From Nelumbo lutea (taxonomy: Eukaryota; Streptophyta; Magnoliopsida; Proteales; Nelumbonaceae), in contig JAKGHH010000007.1 in the NCBI GenBank assembly GCA_022828595.1, positions 34,348,356 to 34,412,355 of the forward strand: a stretch of DNA of 64,000 nt. The letters run 5' to 3'. The notes below the pieces were generated by a model. It had not been told where the DNA came from. It was given only the letters and a program-made list of their open reading frames with translations, and made no database searches. Both the position numbers and the translations under genes were made by a program. Each line of letters opens with the position of its first letter. The stretch's first letter is position 1. Shown here one piece after another: positions 1-10,680 of the stretch.

Positions 1-80
1 GCCGAGTATGAGAGTATCCATTTAATTTTGCTGTGATTTTTTGTTAATGGATTTGGTGTTGGGTTTTGTGGTGAAATCAG

Positions 81-344
81 AGATGTGAAGCTGGAGTACA
101 AGGTTTTGAAGGAGAAGGTGAAGGAGTACAACAAGAAGGATGCCAAGTTTTACGGTAACATGTTTGCTAGAATGAGCAAATTAGAGCAGCTTGAGGCCAA
201 TGTGAGTTTCCTTCTTCTAGCCCAGTCACATTTCGGTACTATGTGGTTTATGTATGTTGGTTATATCCTTGACCCTTTTCTTATCTGCAGAAGGGAGCAG
301 CGAAACAGGAGCCTGAGCCCATGAGCATTGACAGCAAAGCATAA
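81..344 (+). CDS. FKBP62/ROF1-type peptidyl-prolyl isomerase, last two exons (partial)
   Basis: This is the C-terminal end of a large plant FKBP immunophilin, a TPR-containing peptidyl-prolyl isomerase that works with Hsp90. Exon 81-201 follows an AG acceptor (79-80) and reads D-V-K-L-E-Y-K, then the family's tail motif KEYNKKDAKFYGNMFA. Donor GTGAGT is at 202. The intron runs 202-290 and ends TTATCTGCAG. Exon 291-344 encodes a short tail with P-M-S-I-D-S-K-A before TAA at 342-344. Both exons join in phase. The FKBP and most TPR domains lie upstream of the window. The tail helix is the part known in the family as the region after the TPRs, near the calmodulin-binding site. The reading frame is intact, so this is probably a functional gene. 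Family assignment is from motif recall, not a search. Confidence 0.85.
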
Positions 345-1860
345 AGTTTGACAAATACTAATTGGAGTGACGAGAGGGTGGGTCTGCTTTTTATGGATTT
401 CCTAGCTCTTTTACTCTTACTTTTTTATTTCCTAATATGAAATGGTTTCTTGGTTCTTGGCAAGACAAGGATTTGGGAGTGGGGCTGTTGCTGATTATAC
501 CTAAGTTAAAATCAATCCAACTACTACCAGCATATGTTGTCTACGTAGAAAATAATGATTTTTATAAGTTGGTCGAAATAGACTTGATTTTCTCGATGCG
601 TCTAAGATTTTGGATGGTCGTCATGGGTTACAACATTTACTTCAATGCTACATTTAGTTGTTACCTTCTACCAAGTCTACCAACAACTCTTTGCTCGAAC
701 TCGGGCCATACCACAACATTGAGGCCCGTATAGCTGCTATATGGTCGATGGCAACCAAGGCGTTCTATGCATTTGAACACTCTTGAAAACTTTGTTGATC
801 AAACGTAGCGATCTTGACTCTTAACTAATTATCTATTTGAAATGCATTCTCGTTTGATTGGTTTGTGTTTTTTTCTTTATTATTTACAAGACAAGTCCTT
901 ACCATTACAATCTGAATTTGAATCAGCCCTTGGAAGCGTTTGACACATGAACCAACAATTTCCAACCGTCCGTAGTTCTGTTTTCAGCACCACAATTTGA
1001 AAACCAACTGACAGTATTTGACTTGTTGACTACTTAAACGACATATTCTCTTTTACTTGTCTGCTCCCATTTTCCTTTATTCTGAACTCAGCAGCATTCT
1101 CCGTCCGTGACTTTAAAATGTCGGTTACCACCCGAGCGGTACAAGTTCCAATCTTAAAATAGGCCCTCTCCAGGTTCCTGGCCCAGTGCCGTTTGGGAGG
1201 GCTTTACGAGGTGGGTTCAAGTCGGGTAGCTTAAAATACCAAAAAAAAAACAAAAAAGTTGGATAGCTTATGAGCAATGTTTAATGAAGAAATCTAGAGA
1301 AACTCCAAAAAGAGCTAAATCTATTCATGGCGGTTTTTTTATATTAAAGGAAAAAATATTAACTTGGGCTACACAACACGAGGGTAGCCCTTCCTCGAGC
1401 ATCAGACAAATATTTGCATGTGTAGTGGATAATATAATTTGTAAATGCACAAAGGAAACAATAACGAAATAGTTAAAAGCCAAAAAGGGAGAAAGAGTAT
1501 CCAGTTTAATGTGATTTGGCCATCACGGGCAAATATACTAGAATTACAATAAGCACACACCTTTAACCATTTATAGACAATCCTCCCGATCCTCTACATC
1601 CAAATATAGACAAATAAGCTTATGATATGATTTACAATGAAATGAAGGTATTCACTAGGGGTATAGTGGGAATTTCAGAAAAATTTAAACCCTTTGATAA
1701 TGGAGAGTTAGGATTGAAATTATTTTAAAATCCATTGTAACTATTGGCTGGTTATGAGAATACAAGAGGTGAGAAATTTGCTGGTTCCCCTCCTATCCTC
1801 TTATATGGTCGGCTATATCCCATGGGCAAAAACTAAAGGTGTATTCGGTGGATTAGTCGT
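345..1860. other. FKBP 3' UTR and unassigned intergenic DNA
   Basis: The first few hundred bases are probably the 3' UTR of the FKBP gene. Short open frames here (437-733, 1284-1472) have no recognisable motif and plant-intergenic composition. A GC-richer stretch at 1140-1235 stands out from its AT-rich surroundings, but I cannot assign it. From about 1620 the sequence probably belongs to the LTR remnant described separately. Confidence 0.5.
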
Positions 1861-1882
1861 GGGACTGATACCCGACATTCTC
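1625..1882 (-). mobile_element. Probable Ty1/copia LTR remnant with polypurine tract
   Basis: On the minus strand a purine-rich CAAGTGGGAGAA is followed directly by TGTCGGGTATC, the usual junction of a copia polypurine tract with the start of its 3' LTR. The tract lies about 1881-1893 and the LTR would extend leftward. A minus-strand TATA-like CCATATAAGAGG at 1797-1808 fits an LTR promoter. The far LTR end and a second LTR were not found, so this is a remnant with uncertain left boundary. Confidence 0.35.
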
Positions 1883-1894
1883 CCACTTGAAAAC

Positions 1895-2488
1895 GTTTCT
1901 ATTCATGGTGTGAACAATGCTCTCTAGAACAATTGCCAACCATCACCATCTTCCAAATAACTTGTAGTCCAAAGATCTTTCTTATATTTTCCATGAAATT
2001 AACTGCTCACACTACTGACTGGTGCATGTTATAGCAAATATAAGGTTCTCCTACTGTTAATGAATCATGGTATATGAGAATAACTTTCACTTCTCCGCTT
2101 TAATGTTAGGTGATGAGGGGTGGTTTGGCCCTGTAGTGACATCGCAACATGTGGCACTTCTGAACCGTTATATAATAACTCGGTGCCATGTAGACAATCA
2201 TGTGCCCTTGCCAAGAAGGTTGGGTTCACCTCGGGTGCACCTTGTGCACTTTGGAAGAGCGCTCGACACCACCTCGTCTAGGGCCTACCTAGTGCACCCT
2301 GTCAAGACTAGGCTAGGGACCTTGGCATGAGTTGTGATCTTCCACTGAGGTCTCACAGACTTGACCGAGGTCCAAGTAGCGACCTACCTGACATGGTGAT
2401 TGACCCCCATTGTGTGCGACTGATCCTCTCCGACTCCTGGGATCACACGTCGCCTGAGAGAATTCACTTCCGTATCGCACATGTTATT
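1895..2488. other. Unassigned, repeat-like DNA
   Basis: The left part may be the degraded 3' end of the copia element whose LTR remnant ends near 1882. From about 2100 the sequence is GC-richer, with TGCACC-containing near-repeats at 2235-2310. The open frame at 2067-2330 has no recognisable protein motif. Confidence 0.3.
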
Positions 2489-3365
2489 TGTTAGAACCAC
2501 CTCCGAGGATCGTGGGTTGGTAAGTCGCGTTCCCCTAGAGATCTCGGATGTGGTATGTGAGACCCTTGCCTATTGTGAAGGGTGGTACAACAAAGCTATA
2601 GTGGAATTCAAACCAGAAAAAATAAAGGAGAGAAGAGAGAAAGAAAAAAGTGCCGATCTGTTTTAGAGGAGGATTAGACTTCATAATCCTCTCTAAGTAG
2701 TTGGCCTACCTTTTATATTAGTACTAAATATGTGTTCAATTACATATATGCCCCTGTTTATGATAAATAATGGACAAGAGTGTCCAAAGCATAAAATCAA
2801 GGGTAGGGGTATAAACAGTTCGAATTTGAATGGGATAAGGCAATACCCGAATTAGAATCTGATTAGAAAATTCGATATCTGAATTCGATTTGATATCTAG
2901 TGGATATTGAAAATTAATATATGAAATCGAATATGATTAAATATTCAAATATTCGATTCGATTTGAATTCAATTAATTAATTATTTTAGATAATTAATAA
3001 ATATATAAAATAAATATTTTATTAATATAAAGTATATAAATATATAAATTATTTATATTATTTAATTATTATATATATAAATTATATAAAATATTTTATA
3101 TATTATATATAAGAATTAAATAATTAGTCGAATTCATATATTTATCGAATTGAATAAGGTCATATTTGAATTCGAATCCGACTAACTATTCGGTATGACT
3201 AGGATATTCGAATTTGATCGATTAGATATTCAAAATTTCCAAATTCGATTCGATTATGTTGAATATCAAATTCAAAATTGGACTTTCGAATACCGTTGAC
3301 ACCCCTAATAAAAGGACATCTCTATCCTGTCACCCAATACACCCAGAAAGACTATTCTTCTAACA
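2489..3365 (-). repeat. 3' LTR of the copia element, carrying an internal MITE-like insertion
   Basis: The ends form an 8 bp inverted repeat, TGTTAGAA at 2489 and TTCTAACA ending at 3365, as expected for an LTR. The minus-strand polypurine tract AACTTGAGGGGGAG (3366-3379) abuts the right end. The total is 877 bp. Removing the 500 bp AT-rich insertion leaves about 377 bp, a normal copia LTR length. The left end is inferred from the inverted repeat, because no second LTR is available. Confidence 0.6.
2812..3312. mobile_element. MITE-like AT-rich element with inverted ends
   Basis: The left end reads TAGGGGTATAAACAGTTCGAA. The reverse complement of the right end reads TAGGGGTGTCAACGGTATTCGAA. 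The interior is rich in GAATTCGA-type words and is nearly pure A/T in the middle. The flanking 8-mers ATCAAGGG and ATAAAAGG agree at 6 of 8 bases, which would fit a worn 8 bp hAT-type target duplication. It has no coding capacity. Confidence 0.55.
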
Positions 3366-3372
3366 CTCCCCC

Positions 3373-4029
3373 TCAAGTTGGAGTATATATATCATATAGA
3401 CCCAACTTGTTAGTGATAAAATGAATGCGAGGGCGATTCAAAGCCTTGGTCCATAAATCAACTAACTGGTCCCCTGTCTTCATAAATGGTGTGTCTATCT
3501 CACCACTTTGAATCCTTTGTCTAACGAAGTGGCAATCTACTTCAATATGTTTTGTTCTCTCATGAAAAATCGGATTTGGTACAATATGGATGGCAACCTG
3601 ATTATCACAACGTAAGTGCATAGCAGTCTTCACTGGAATTCCAATTTCTTGAAGAAGACTCTTAAGCCACACTAATTCTCTTGTTGCTTAACTCATACCT
3701 TTATACTCAGCTTTCGGACTTGATTTAACTACAACATTTTGCTTTTTGCTCTTCTAGGAAATAGGATTGCCACCTAAAAACATACAATACCCTATTTTTG
3801 ACCTCCTATCTATAAGTGATCCAGCCTAGTTAGCATCTGTGAACCTAGACATAGTTAAATTACCATAATCTTTATACATAATTCCCATACCCAATGATCC
3901 CTTAATGTACTTTATGATCCTGTGTACAACTTCAAGGTGTGGGACATGTGGAGAGGTTATAAATTGACTTACAACCCTCACTGCGGAACAAATGTCTGGA
4001 TGGGTGATAGTCAAGTAATTCAGCTTCCC
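3373..4029 (-). pseudogene. Copia RNase H and end of reverse transcriptase region
   Basis: The 3373-3672 frame contains the copia RNase H C-terminal signature: LRCDNQVAI, then FHERTKHIEVDCHFVR and the DQLVDLWTKAL block. The upstream frame at 3826-4014 has DICSAVRVVSQF, HLEVVHRIIKYIKG and SRFTDAN, the usual link from RT to RNase H. Between them are stops (for example around 3690 and 3760) and a frame change, so the domain is broken. It is followed within a few bases by the polypurine tract, as expected for the last pol domain. Confidence 0.85.
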
Positions 4030-5111
4030 TACAAGTCTCCTGTATTGCTAGGGATCATCAACTAACTCCCCCTAATTTGAAGTGATCTTAGTATTGGAAT
4101 CCATGGGTGCAGAAACTAGTTTACATCTTGTCATGTCCATCTCCTCAAGTGGATCCAATGTATACTTACTTGTGATAGAGAGATCCTTGTATCTAATCTC
4201 AAAATTTTTATGCCAAGAAAATATCACAAATTGCTAAGATCTTTAACATTAAATTTCTCTTGTAGAAAGTGCTCCAATTCATTGATGCCTTGTGAGTCAC
4301 TCCCTATGATATCAATATCATCTACATAGACAACAAGGTTAATAATACCACCATTAGAGGTCTTGCTAAACACATACTAATTAGACTAACATATATGTAG
4401 GCCGAACTCTATAATTGCTTCATTGAATTGTCCAAACCAAGCACGTGGAGACTGTTTTATACTATACAATACCTTCTTTAACTTGCAAATCATACCCCTA
4501 TACTCCCCATAAGAAACAAACCCAGGTGGTTGCTCCATGTATACTTCCTCTATAAAATCACTATGTAAGAAAGCATTCTTAATATCTTACTGATATAGGG
4601 GCCAATGATTAGTCACAACCAAGGAAATAACCACTCGGGCAGAGGTGATCTTAGCAACTAGAGAAAAAGTTTCATCAAAATCAAAATCATAAGTTTGAAT
4701 AAATCCTTTAGCAACTAAGCGAGCTTTAAGTCTCTCTACTATACCATTAGGATTGAACTTCACTACATATACGGATATACCCATCTACATCTCACAAGTT
4801 GCTTACCATAAGGGAGATGAACTAAATCCCATGTGTCATTTTGATGAAGTACCAACATTTCTTCTTCCATAGCTGTACTCCACCTAGGATTAGACAAGGC
4901 TTCCTGTAGGGACTTTGGAATGGAGACTTTAGAAAGGGATGTAACAAAAGCAAGGGCAGAAGGTGATAAGGATTCATAAGAAACAAAGTGACTAATAGGA
5001 TGTCTTGTACATGAACGATTACCTTTCCAAAGGGCAATGTGTAAATCAAGGTCTAAGGTTGGTTGTACAACTAGAGTAACAATAGTAGTAGTAGAAGGGG
5101 CAATAAAACCT
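4030..5111 (-). pseudogene. Copia reverse transcriptase region
   Basis: The N-terminal RT motifs are visible on the minus strand: WSTAMEEEM, then NDTWDLV (4822-4900), then VERLKARLVAKGF and DETFSLVAKITS (4587-4784). The catalytic YVDD box is encoded at 4317-4328. Several stops and at least two frame changes separate these blocks (for example between 4760 and 4800 and around 4580), so no continuous RT can be made. The block order is that of copia RT. The family match rests on motif recognition. Confidence 0.85.
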
Positions 5112-6090
5112 TCAAACGATGGTAAGGCAGTTGGTGTTGGAGCTAAAGCCAATCATGTCCTTAGATACATTTGTTAAAATAGGTGGCCTGGGAAGGGTAG
5201 TGCTAGTGGGATGTGGATAAGAGTCACAAACTGGAATAAGAAGAGGAAGAGACTCACCCAATGGAGAAGAAAGCAGACCGGTAGACGAGAAATACGAAGT
5301 AAACTCATGAAAAGTAACATCAGCACTAACAAAGTGGCGAGGAAGTGACAGATTATAACACTTGTACCCTTTTTGAATTGTAGAATATCCCAAAAAGATA
5401 CACTTAACATCATGGGGTTCATGTTTGTTATGTTGACGAAAAAAAAGATGGTAAAAGGAAACACATCCAAAGGTACGAGGTGGTAAAACAAACAAGGGAG
5501 CATCAAGAAACAAGACGAAATAATGCATTTCATTTTGAAGAATTGATGAGGGCATTTTATTAGTGAGACAACCAATGGAATGTCACTCCAATAAATCTTT
5601 GGCACATTCATTTGGATAAGGAGGGCCCGTGTAACTTTTAGCAAATGGTGGTTTTTGTGTTCAGCCACACCATTTTGTTGTGGTGTATCAACATAAGAAG
5701 TTTGATGTATGACTTCATGCTCATTGTAAAATTCAATAAATTGTAAAGATATGTATTCTTTAGCATTGTCAGATTGAACAACACAAATAGTAGAGCCAAA
5801 CTGGGTTTTTATTTCCATAAAAAAAATTGAATATAAAAAATAATTTGGACCTCTTCTTTAACAAATATAAACAGGTAGCCATTGAAAAGTCATCAGCAAA
5901 AGTAACAAAGTATTTGAACCCCAAATAAGACACTCTAGGACACGGACCCCAAACATCTGAATAAACTAATTGAATCTGTTTAGACATATGACTCATGATT
6001 CGATGAGGAAAAATAGCCTGGTGATGCTTGCTAAGTTGACATGCATCACACTCAAAATTGGTATCAGACAAAAGTAAAGGAATCATGACA
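5112..6090 (-). pseudogene. Copia integrase
   Basis: The zinc-binding tail CDACQLSKHHQAIFP lies near 6050-6005. The three catalytic positions follow: D in TFADDFS (near 5900), D in VVQSDNAKEY (near 5780) and E in QQNGVAEHKN (near 5650). After the core comes the copia block FLGYSTIQKGYKCYN (5350-5400). Two overlapping frames (5769-6086 and 5174-5818) and a third (5112-5555) are needed to cover the domain, so at least two frameshifts have accumulated. Confidence 0.85.
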
Positions 6091-6684
6091 CGAAGACTCT
6101 ACAATGAAGGATGGCCCAGCCAGAAATGAAACTAAAAAGGAGACACACCAGAAGAAGAAGATTGTAAGGCAATAGGTCCTAAGTCACCTTACAAATAGTA
6201 AAGACTGCCAGACTCAACTCTTCCATCAATCTACCTCTTCACCTTTAAGTCCTGAAACACATAATGAAAAGGGAAAAATGTAACAGAACAATTTAATGCT
6301 TTTGTAAGCTTACTCAAAGATATAAGGTTAAACAGAAAGTGAGGTATATTGAGATGTTGGGTTCACATGTCCTATGCTAGATATTGGAGATTTATATCCA
6401 TTAGAAAGAGTAACATGTTGGATACAAGATGCCAAAGGATTTAATTGAGAAAAGGCAGATGAAGTACATGATATGTGATCAGTAGCTCTTGAGTCAATGA
6501 CCCATGGAGATGGTGATGTGGTAGAGAGAAGGCAAGTGGAGACAATACTTGATGCATAGGCAAGAGTAGCAGTGGAGGAAGATGAGCCTACAACCAACCA
6601 ATTATATTCTTCCTTCAAAATAGTCATTGTCTCCCCATTTGACTGATGACAGTTTAAGCAGTCATGTGATTTGGGCAAATATGA
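6091..6684 (-). pseudogene. Copia protease and pre-integrase region
   Basis: The frame 6328-6684 contains WVIDSRATDHISC. This matches the aspartic protease motif W-x-x-D-S-G-A-T-x-H of copia elements, with the active-site glycine changed to arginine. Upstream (6640-6670) CLNCHQS may be the remains of the Gag zinc knuckle. Stops lie between this block and integrase. The coding sequence is cut by the LTR fragment beginning at about 6685. Confidence 0.75.
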
Positions 6685-7206
6685 GTTTGGATCAGCCATT
6701 AGGATAAGAGGATAAGTTTTATCACTTAAAGAGTCCAAATCCAAATAAAGATTTGGATTAGGAACCTCCTAATTCGATTAGGAGTGGTGATCCTTAAGGT
6801 TTAAGAATGAATAGTTCGATTTGCTCCAAACACTTCTGCTATCAGCTCTTTCTCTCTGTTTTTGCCGCCCTAGAAACCCTAATTTGACCTTCACTTCTTG
6901 GACTGATATGGATCAGTTCTCTCTTTGACTTTTGCAAGAAGAATACAGAGAAAATTCATGCTCACCTCCCTTGTTCGATCCAAGGTGTTGGATCATAGTT
7001 TTGCTAAAAACTATGTTGCAGAACCAACTTCAATTCAAGATGCGTCATCTTCAGTGGAACCGGTTTCGGTGCAAGAACGATCCTAGAAAAAGCATTTTTT
7101 CTAAAATTGGGAATACGATTCCCAGAAGGGTAAAAGAAATTTTGAAATTTCGCCCAGCCACCTAGCATGGTTCGTCCATCCATATGATGGATTTCCCCTT
7201 CCTTTA
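6685..7206 (+). mobile_element. 5'-truncated LTR fragment of the TGTTAGACAG solo-LTR family
   Basis: From TTTGGATCAGC at about 6685 the sequence matches the second half of the solo LTRs at 25723-27690 and 60663-62636. Shared blocks include AGAGTCCAAATCCAAATAAA, a GTGTCATCTTC/GCGTCATCTTC box, GGGAATACGATTC, TTTTGAAATTTCGCCCA, and the end CCATATGATGG with CCTTTA in place of CTTTCA. It joins broken copia pol on the left and Tat-type gag on the right, so both edges are breakpoints. No target-site duplication can be tested. Confidence 0.75.
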
Positions 7207-8400
7207 GCCTCATCGGCAATGATATACTTCTGAGCCTTATTTAAAAACTCTGCCTTGGACTTTAGTGACATCTTGGCTACTGAGCACTTGAGGGCTGAGC
7301 TCGGTAGGAGGCTATTGATGGTGGCGTGCATGGAGACCATGGGGTTGAGGTCTCGGACCTCAAGTTCCTCCTTGAAGTGGTCAATGTAGGACCGCAAGCT
7401 TTTTCCATGCTTCTTCTAGACAGCCATGAGTGAGATGACACTATTCTGGCATCGTTTGCTACTGATGAAGTGGGTGAGGAAGAGGCTGGAAAACTGTTCC
7501 AAAAAATTGATGGACCGATGGGGGAGGCTAGAGAACCATCGGATAGGCTGCCCCCTTGAAGGTTGCCTGGAAAGTTTGGCACATTAGGGCGTCGGAGTAC
7601 CCATAGAGAAGCATGAGTGCCTTGAAACTTTCTAGGTGTTCATCTGGATCCATCATTCCATCGTACATCTCGAGTGTGGGTGCTTTGAAGTGCGGCGGGA
7701 GAGGCTCTAAGATGATGTCTGGGGTGGAGGTGTCCATCCTCCCAAATGGAGGGTTCTGGCTGGTTGAGGTATCAACTCGGCTCTCTCTGACTTGGCAGAG
7801 CTCATCTTTGACAATGTCTAGTTGCACCTGTAGGTCAACAATTTTCTGGTCGAGGGGGCCTGGGCCCCATCCTGGTTCTCCCAGATGTGACATGGGCCTG
7901 CCCGGTTCCCTGAGTACTTTGATGCTGGTGCATGTCTATTTCTTTTGGCCCGCTTGTCGTTTAGGAGGTTTCGAAGATCCGAGACACGAGAGGGAGAGGC
8001 GCGACATCGGCCCTCAACCCTCGAGTGAGGGCTATGGTGGCCCGATCGCCCGCCTTCGTTCCAAGAATTTTCTGGTCAATAGTGGTGATGTTCCTGGTCT
8101 CAGCGGTAATCGCGAGACTGCGCAGATTCTTCCCCTCTTCGCTAGGGGATTGGGAGGTCCTCGGCGGTTGACTAGCACATCAGCTACTATCGGACTTTGA
8201 GGGGTCAGCCCTATTGGATCCGATTGGGCCGATGGCCAACGGGTCCGGAGACACACACTCGCCATGATGCCCTCGGCTACCAGCAGGGCGACTACCTTAA
8301 GGGCGATCTCTTGTCGGGTTCCCCACCTTGTCCATCCTCTATGCGAGGTTGTCAAGCCGGTCGAGGACTGCTTGAAATTGGTCCATCATGACTAGGCTCT
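7207..8400 (-). pseudogene. Tat-D gag (broken)
   Basis: The 7528-7893 frame has the gypsy Gag hallmark P-x-F-K-A-P-T-x-x-M-Y-D-G followed by DPDEHLESFKALM. Downstream pieces at 7101-7397 read SLRSYIDHFKEEL and FLNKAQKYIIADEA, the usual end of the retrotransposon-gag domain. Upstream the frame 8032-8355 is proline- and arginine-rich, like the N-terminal part of such Gags. At least two frameshifts break it. Gag would coat the RNA in the virus-like particle. Confidence 0.7.
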
Positions 8401-8500
8401 GAGCGTTCCTAGTGTTTCTTGCCATATAGGTCGAAGCTTAAGAGTTAATTCTATATGTTTTTTAAGGTGTGAACTTGGTTGAAGGAAGTCTTAACAACGT

Positions 8501-8518
8501 TTCCATAGGTGGCGCCAA
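8501..8518 (-). promoter_or_regulatory. Tat-D primer-binding site
   Basis: The minus strand reads TGGCGCCACCTATGG two bases after the LTR end AGTAACA. TGGCGCC matches the complement of the 3' end of plant tRNA-Asp, but the rest diverges, so the primer assignment is tentative. Confidence 0.55.
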
Positions 8519-8519
8519 T

Positions 8520-9001
8520 TGTTACTAGTTAGAATGGGCTGAGGCAACACTATAATTTTGCTTTTGAGCCGAGGTTGACCAAAGTATCCGAGGCCCGCGA
8601 TGGCCAAGGATTAGTAAGTTGGACTTGAAAAGAAAGAGAGAACGCCAGAGGCCCCGAGTGTAGACCTGAGGCAAGGACTCCGATGGTCAAATTAGTAAGG
8701 GCACTACACCAGGTGGACGAGGCCTGGGGTGAGAACACCCAGACGATGCCATAGAGGGAGCTGGAGAGTTCTTAGAAGTCTTGAGTATAGATTCTAGATG
8801 TTTACCTTGAGAGGATTGCCCCCTATTTATACTTGAGGCCGCTTGGAGGTAGATGGGCTCAAACAGTTAGGATGTGGTTTAGCTCTGAGGAGCATGGCCA
8901 TTTAGGGTTGCTGCGTGCGGCCACACCATTGGTTCCAGGTCGCATGCCAACCTCTGCTCAGCACGCACCTTTATTGGGCCCATCCTAAGCGCCGTCGTCT
9001 C
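8520..9001 (-). repeat. Tat-D 5' LTR, incomplete
   Basis: The plus-strand edge is TGTTACTAGTTAG at 8520, directly beside the primer-binding site. The opposite end was not identified. Sequence unlike the LTR begins at the CACTACAAGAAAAAT terminus at 9002. A minus-strand TATA-like element lies near 8822-8832 (TATTTATA on the plus strand). Confidence 0.5.
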
Positions 9002-9870
9002 ACTACAAGAAAAATCGGCTTTAGCACCGGACAAAACCATTGCAAAAAAATACCAAAAACTGTTGCTAATGGCTATAGCAACGATTTAGCCACGATTTTT
9101 TCTTGGTGGCGGATATTGATGTAGATAAAACCTATACCCACGGTTTTAACTGTTGCTAATTAAAAAATTTATTGCAACGGATTTATATTGTACCGTTGCT
9201 ACAAATATTTATAGCAACGATTTTGGTTGTGGCTATAAAATATGCAATATTGATGAACAAGTAGAAATAGCAACGATTTTAGATATAACCGTCACTTAAA
9301 GTATTAACAATTCATTTAAATTACCACGATTTTGTACATTAACGGTTGTAATAAAAATCTTATTCCAATGGTTAGTGTCAAAAACCGATGCCGTAGAAAA
9401 ATTGTTACAAAATATAACTGTTGCTAAAACTGCAACTGTATGGAACTTTTAGCAACGGTTTTAGATATAACCATCACTTAAAGTATTAACAATTCATTTA
9501 AATTACCACGATTTTGTACATTAACGGTTGTAATAAAAATCTTATTCCAATGGTTAGTGTCAAAACCGATGCCGTAGAAAAATTATTACAAAATATAACC
9601 GTTGCTAAAACTGCAACTGTATGGAACTTTTAGCAACGGTTTTAGATATAACCGTCACTTAAAGTATTAACAATTCATTTAAATTACCACGATTTTGTAC
9701 ATTAACGGTTGTAATAAAAATCTTATTCCAATGGTTAGTGTCAAAAACCGATGCCGTAGAAAAATTGTTACAAAATATAACCGTTGCTAAAACTGCAACT
9801 TTATAGAACGTTTAGCAACGGTTTCATCTAACTGTTGTTAAATGTGTAGTTTTCATTTAAATTTTGAATG
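9002..9870 (+). mobile_element. CACTA (En/Spm)-type transposon end
   Basis: CACTACAAGAAAAAT at 9002 is the classic terminal inverted repeat of plant CACTA transposons. It is followed by many copies of TAGCAACGGTT / AACCGTTGCTA in both orientations, like the subterminal transposase-binding repeats of this superfamily. No matching right terminus (TTTTTCTTGTAGTG) and no transposase were found, so it is truncated or a non-autonomous remnant with uncertain right edge. Confidence 0.65.
9262..9830 (+). repeat. Tandem repeat, three copies of 181-182 bp, within the CACTA end
   Basis: The word GTATTAACAATTCATTTAAA begins at 9301, 9483 and 9664, giving steps of 182 and 181 bp. Copies are nearly identical; they differ at points such as ACCGTCACTT versus ACCATCACTT. 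Each unit carries TAGCAACGGTTTT and the opposite-strand AACCGTTGCTA, so expansion multiplied the subterminal motifs. Confidence 0.9.
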
Positions 9871-10524
9871 AATGCCATTACAAAAAAAATTTAGTGTCAC
9901 CCTGTATGATAAAAGGGTTTTTACAAATATAACCTGTATAAATTTACACAAAATATCCATAGTAATCTTTGTTCAATATACTCATTTAATAATTTTTTTC
10001 ATCACCAAAAAAAGAAAAGAAAATTGACAAAATTATACTCCTCGCATTTGAAAAGATGCTTATATGCACATGCAGTGCATCATACTCATGACCTTCGCTT
10101 TGGATCATAAACTTTAGTTTGTCAAGTTCAACAAAAATGAATACATAAGGACTGATATCAATATTAACTATATAAATTAAATAATGTAAGAGTTTTATAT
10201 GCATTATACACTTACTATTGATTTAACCTATGTTGTGTGAGATCCAAGTGCAATTCCAAGAGTTACCATATTATCACATTTCCTTAACAAAACTTAATCA
10301 TTAATCATTAATGATTTTAAAGATATCTCACACCATTTATGACCAAGTGCTTCATCACCCACCACCTTTTTAAGATTTTTACTAACAAGTATACCTCTAG
10401 CCACGTCTTTCTTATCATATCCGGTAAAGGAGCTTCACATGTTTTAATGCCTGTACATTAAACCATTTTATGATTATAATCATATTTTTAGAATAAATGT
10501 TTATTATATCATACTAAGAATACA
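9871..10524. other. AT-rich DNA, nothing recognised
   Basis: This stretch is AT-rich. No gene, RNA or clear repeat structure is visible. It lies between two CACTA-type termini of the same orientation and could be internal transposon sequence. Confidence 0.4.
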
Positions 10525-10680
10525 CTACAAAAAAAATATTTCTAGCGGCAGTTTTTGAACTAACTATTTGGCAACCAATGCTAGAAATATTAATCTTTAG
10601 TGGCAGTCAATTAAAACTGTCGCTTAAGACTAAACAATTGCTGCATAAGTGACACGGGCTGTGATGGTTTTCCACTTTTC
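10525..10680 (+). mobile_element. Second CACTA-like terminus
   Basis: CACTACAAAAAAAATATTTCTAGCGGCAG at 10525 resembles a CACTA terminus. It is followed by short motifs in both orientations (CTAGCGGCAG, TTTAGTGGCAG, AACTGTCGCTTAAG). It is in the same orientation as the terminus at 9002 and its motifs differ, so it would be a different family. The right end was not found. Confidence 0.4.

Larger units (their letters stand above)
2489..6685 (-). mobile_element. Ty1/copia retrotransposon, minus strand, 5' part missing
   Basis: Read on the minus strand, the order is protease, integrase, reverse transcriptase, RNase H, polypurine tract and 3' LTR. Integrase before RT is the copia order. The 3' LTR is 2489-3365. 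On the right, coding sequence stops at about 6685, where an LTR of another family begins on the plus strand. Gag, primer-binding site and 5' LTR are therefore missing, and no target-site duplication can be tested. Pol has many stops and frame changes, so the element is dead. Confidence 0.85.
7207..9001 (-). mobile_element. Ty3/gypsy Tat-type element fragment (Tat-D): gag, PBS and 5' LTR
   Basis: On the minus strand this is the 5' end of a gypsy element: LTR (8520 to about 9001), primer-binding site (8501-8518), leader and gag (down to 7207). Protease and everything downstream are lost at the junction with the LTR fragment at 7206. The gag sequence differs clearly from Tat-A, Tat-B and Tat-C, so this is a separate family. 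The upstream LTR end seems to be interrupted by the CACTA-type terminus at 9002. Confidence 0.7.

Noticed and set aside
437..733. Open frame after the FKBP gene
   Set aside because: It has no recognisable motif, lies in the probable 3' UTR or downstream region, and its composition is that of intergenic DNA.
1205..1235. GTGGGTTCAAGTCGGG resembling a tRNA T-arm
   Set aside because: No acceptor stem, D-arm or anticodon arm could be placed around it.
9262..9830. Regular repeats that might suggest a CRISPR-like array
   Set aside because: The units are 181-182 bp, contiguous and without spacers, and they carry CACTA subterminal motifs in a plant genome.
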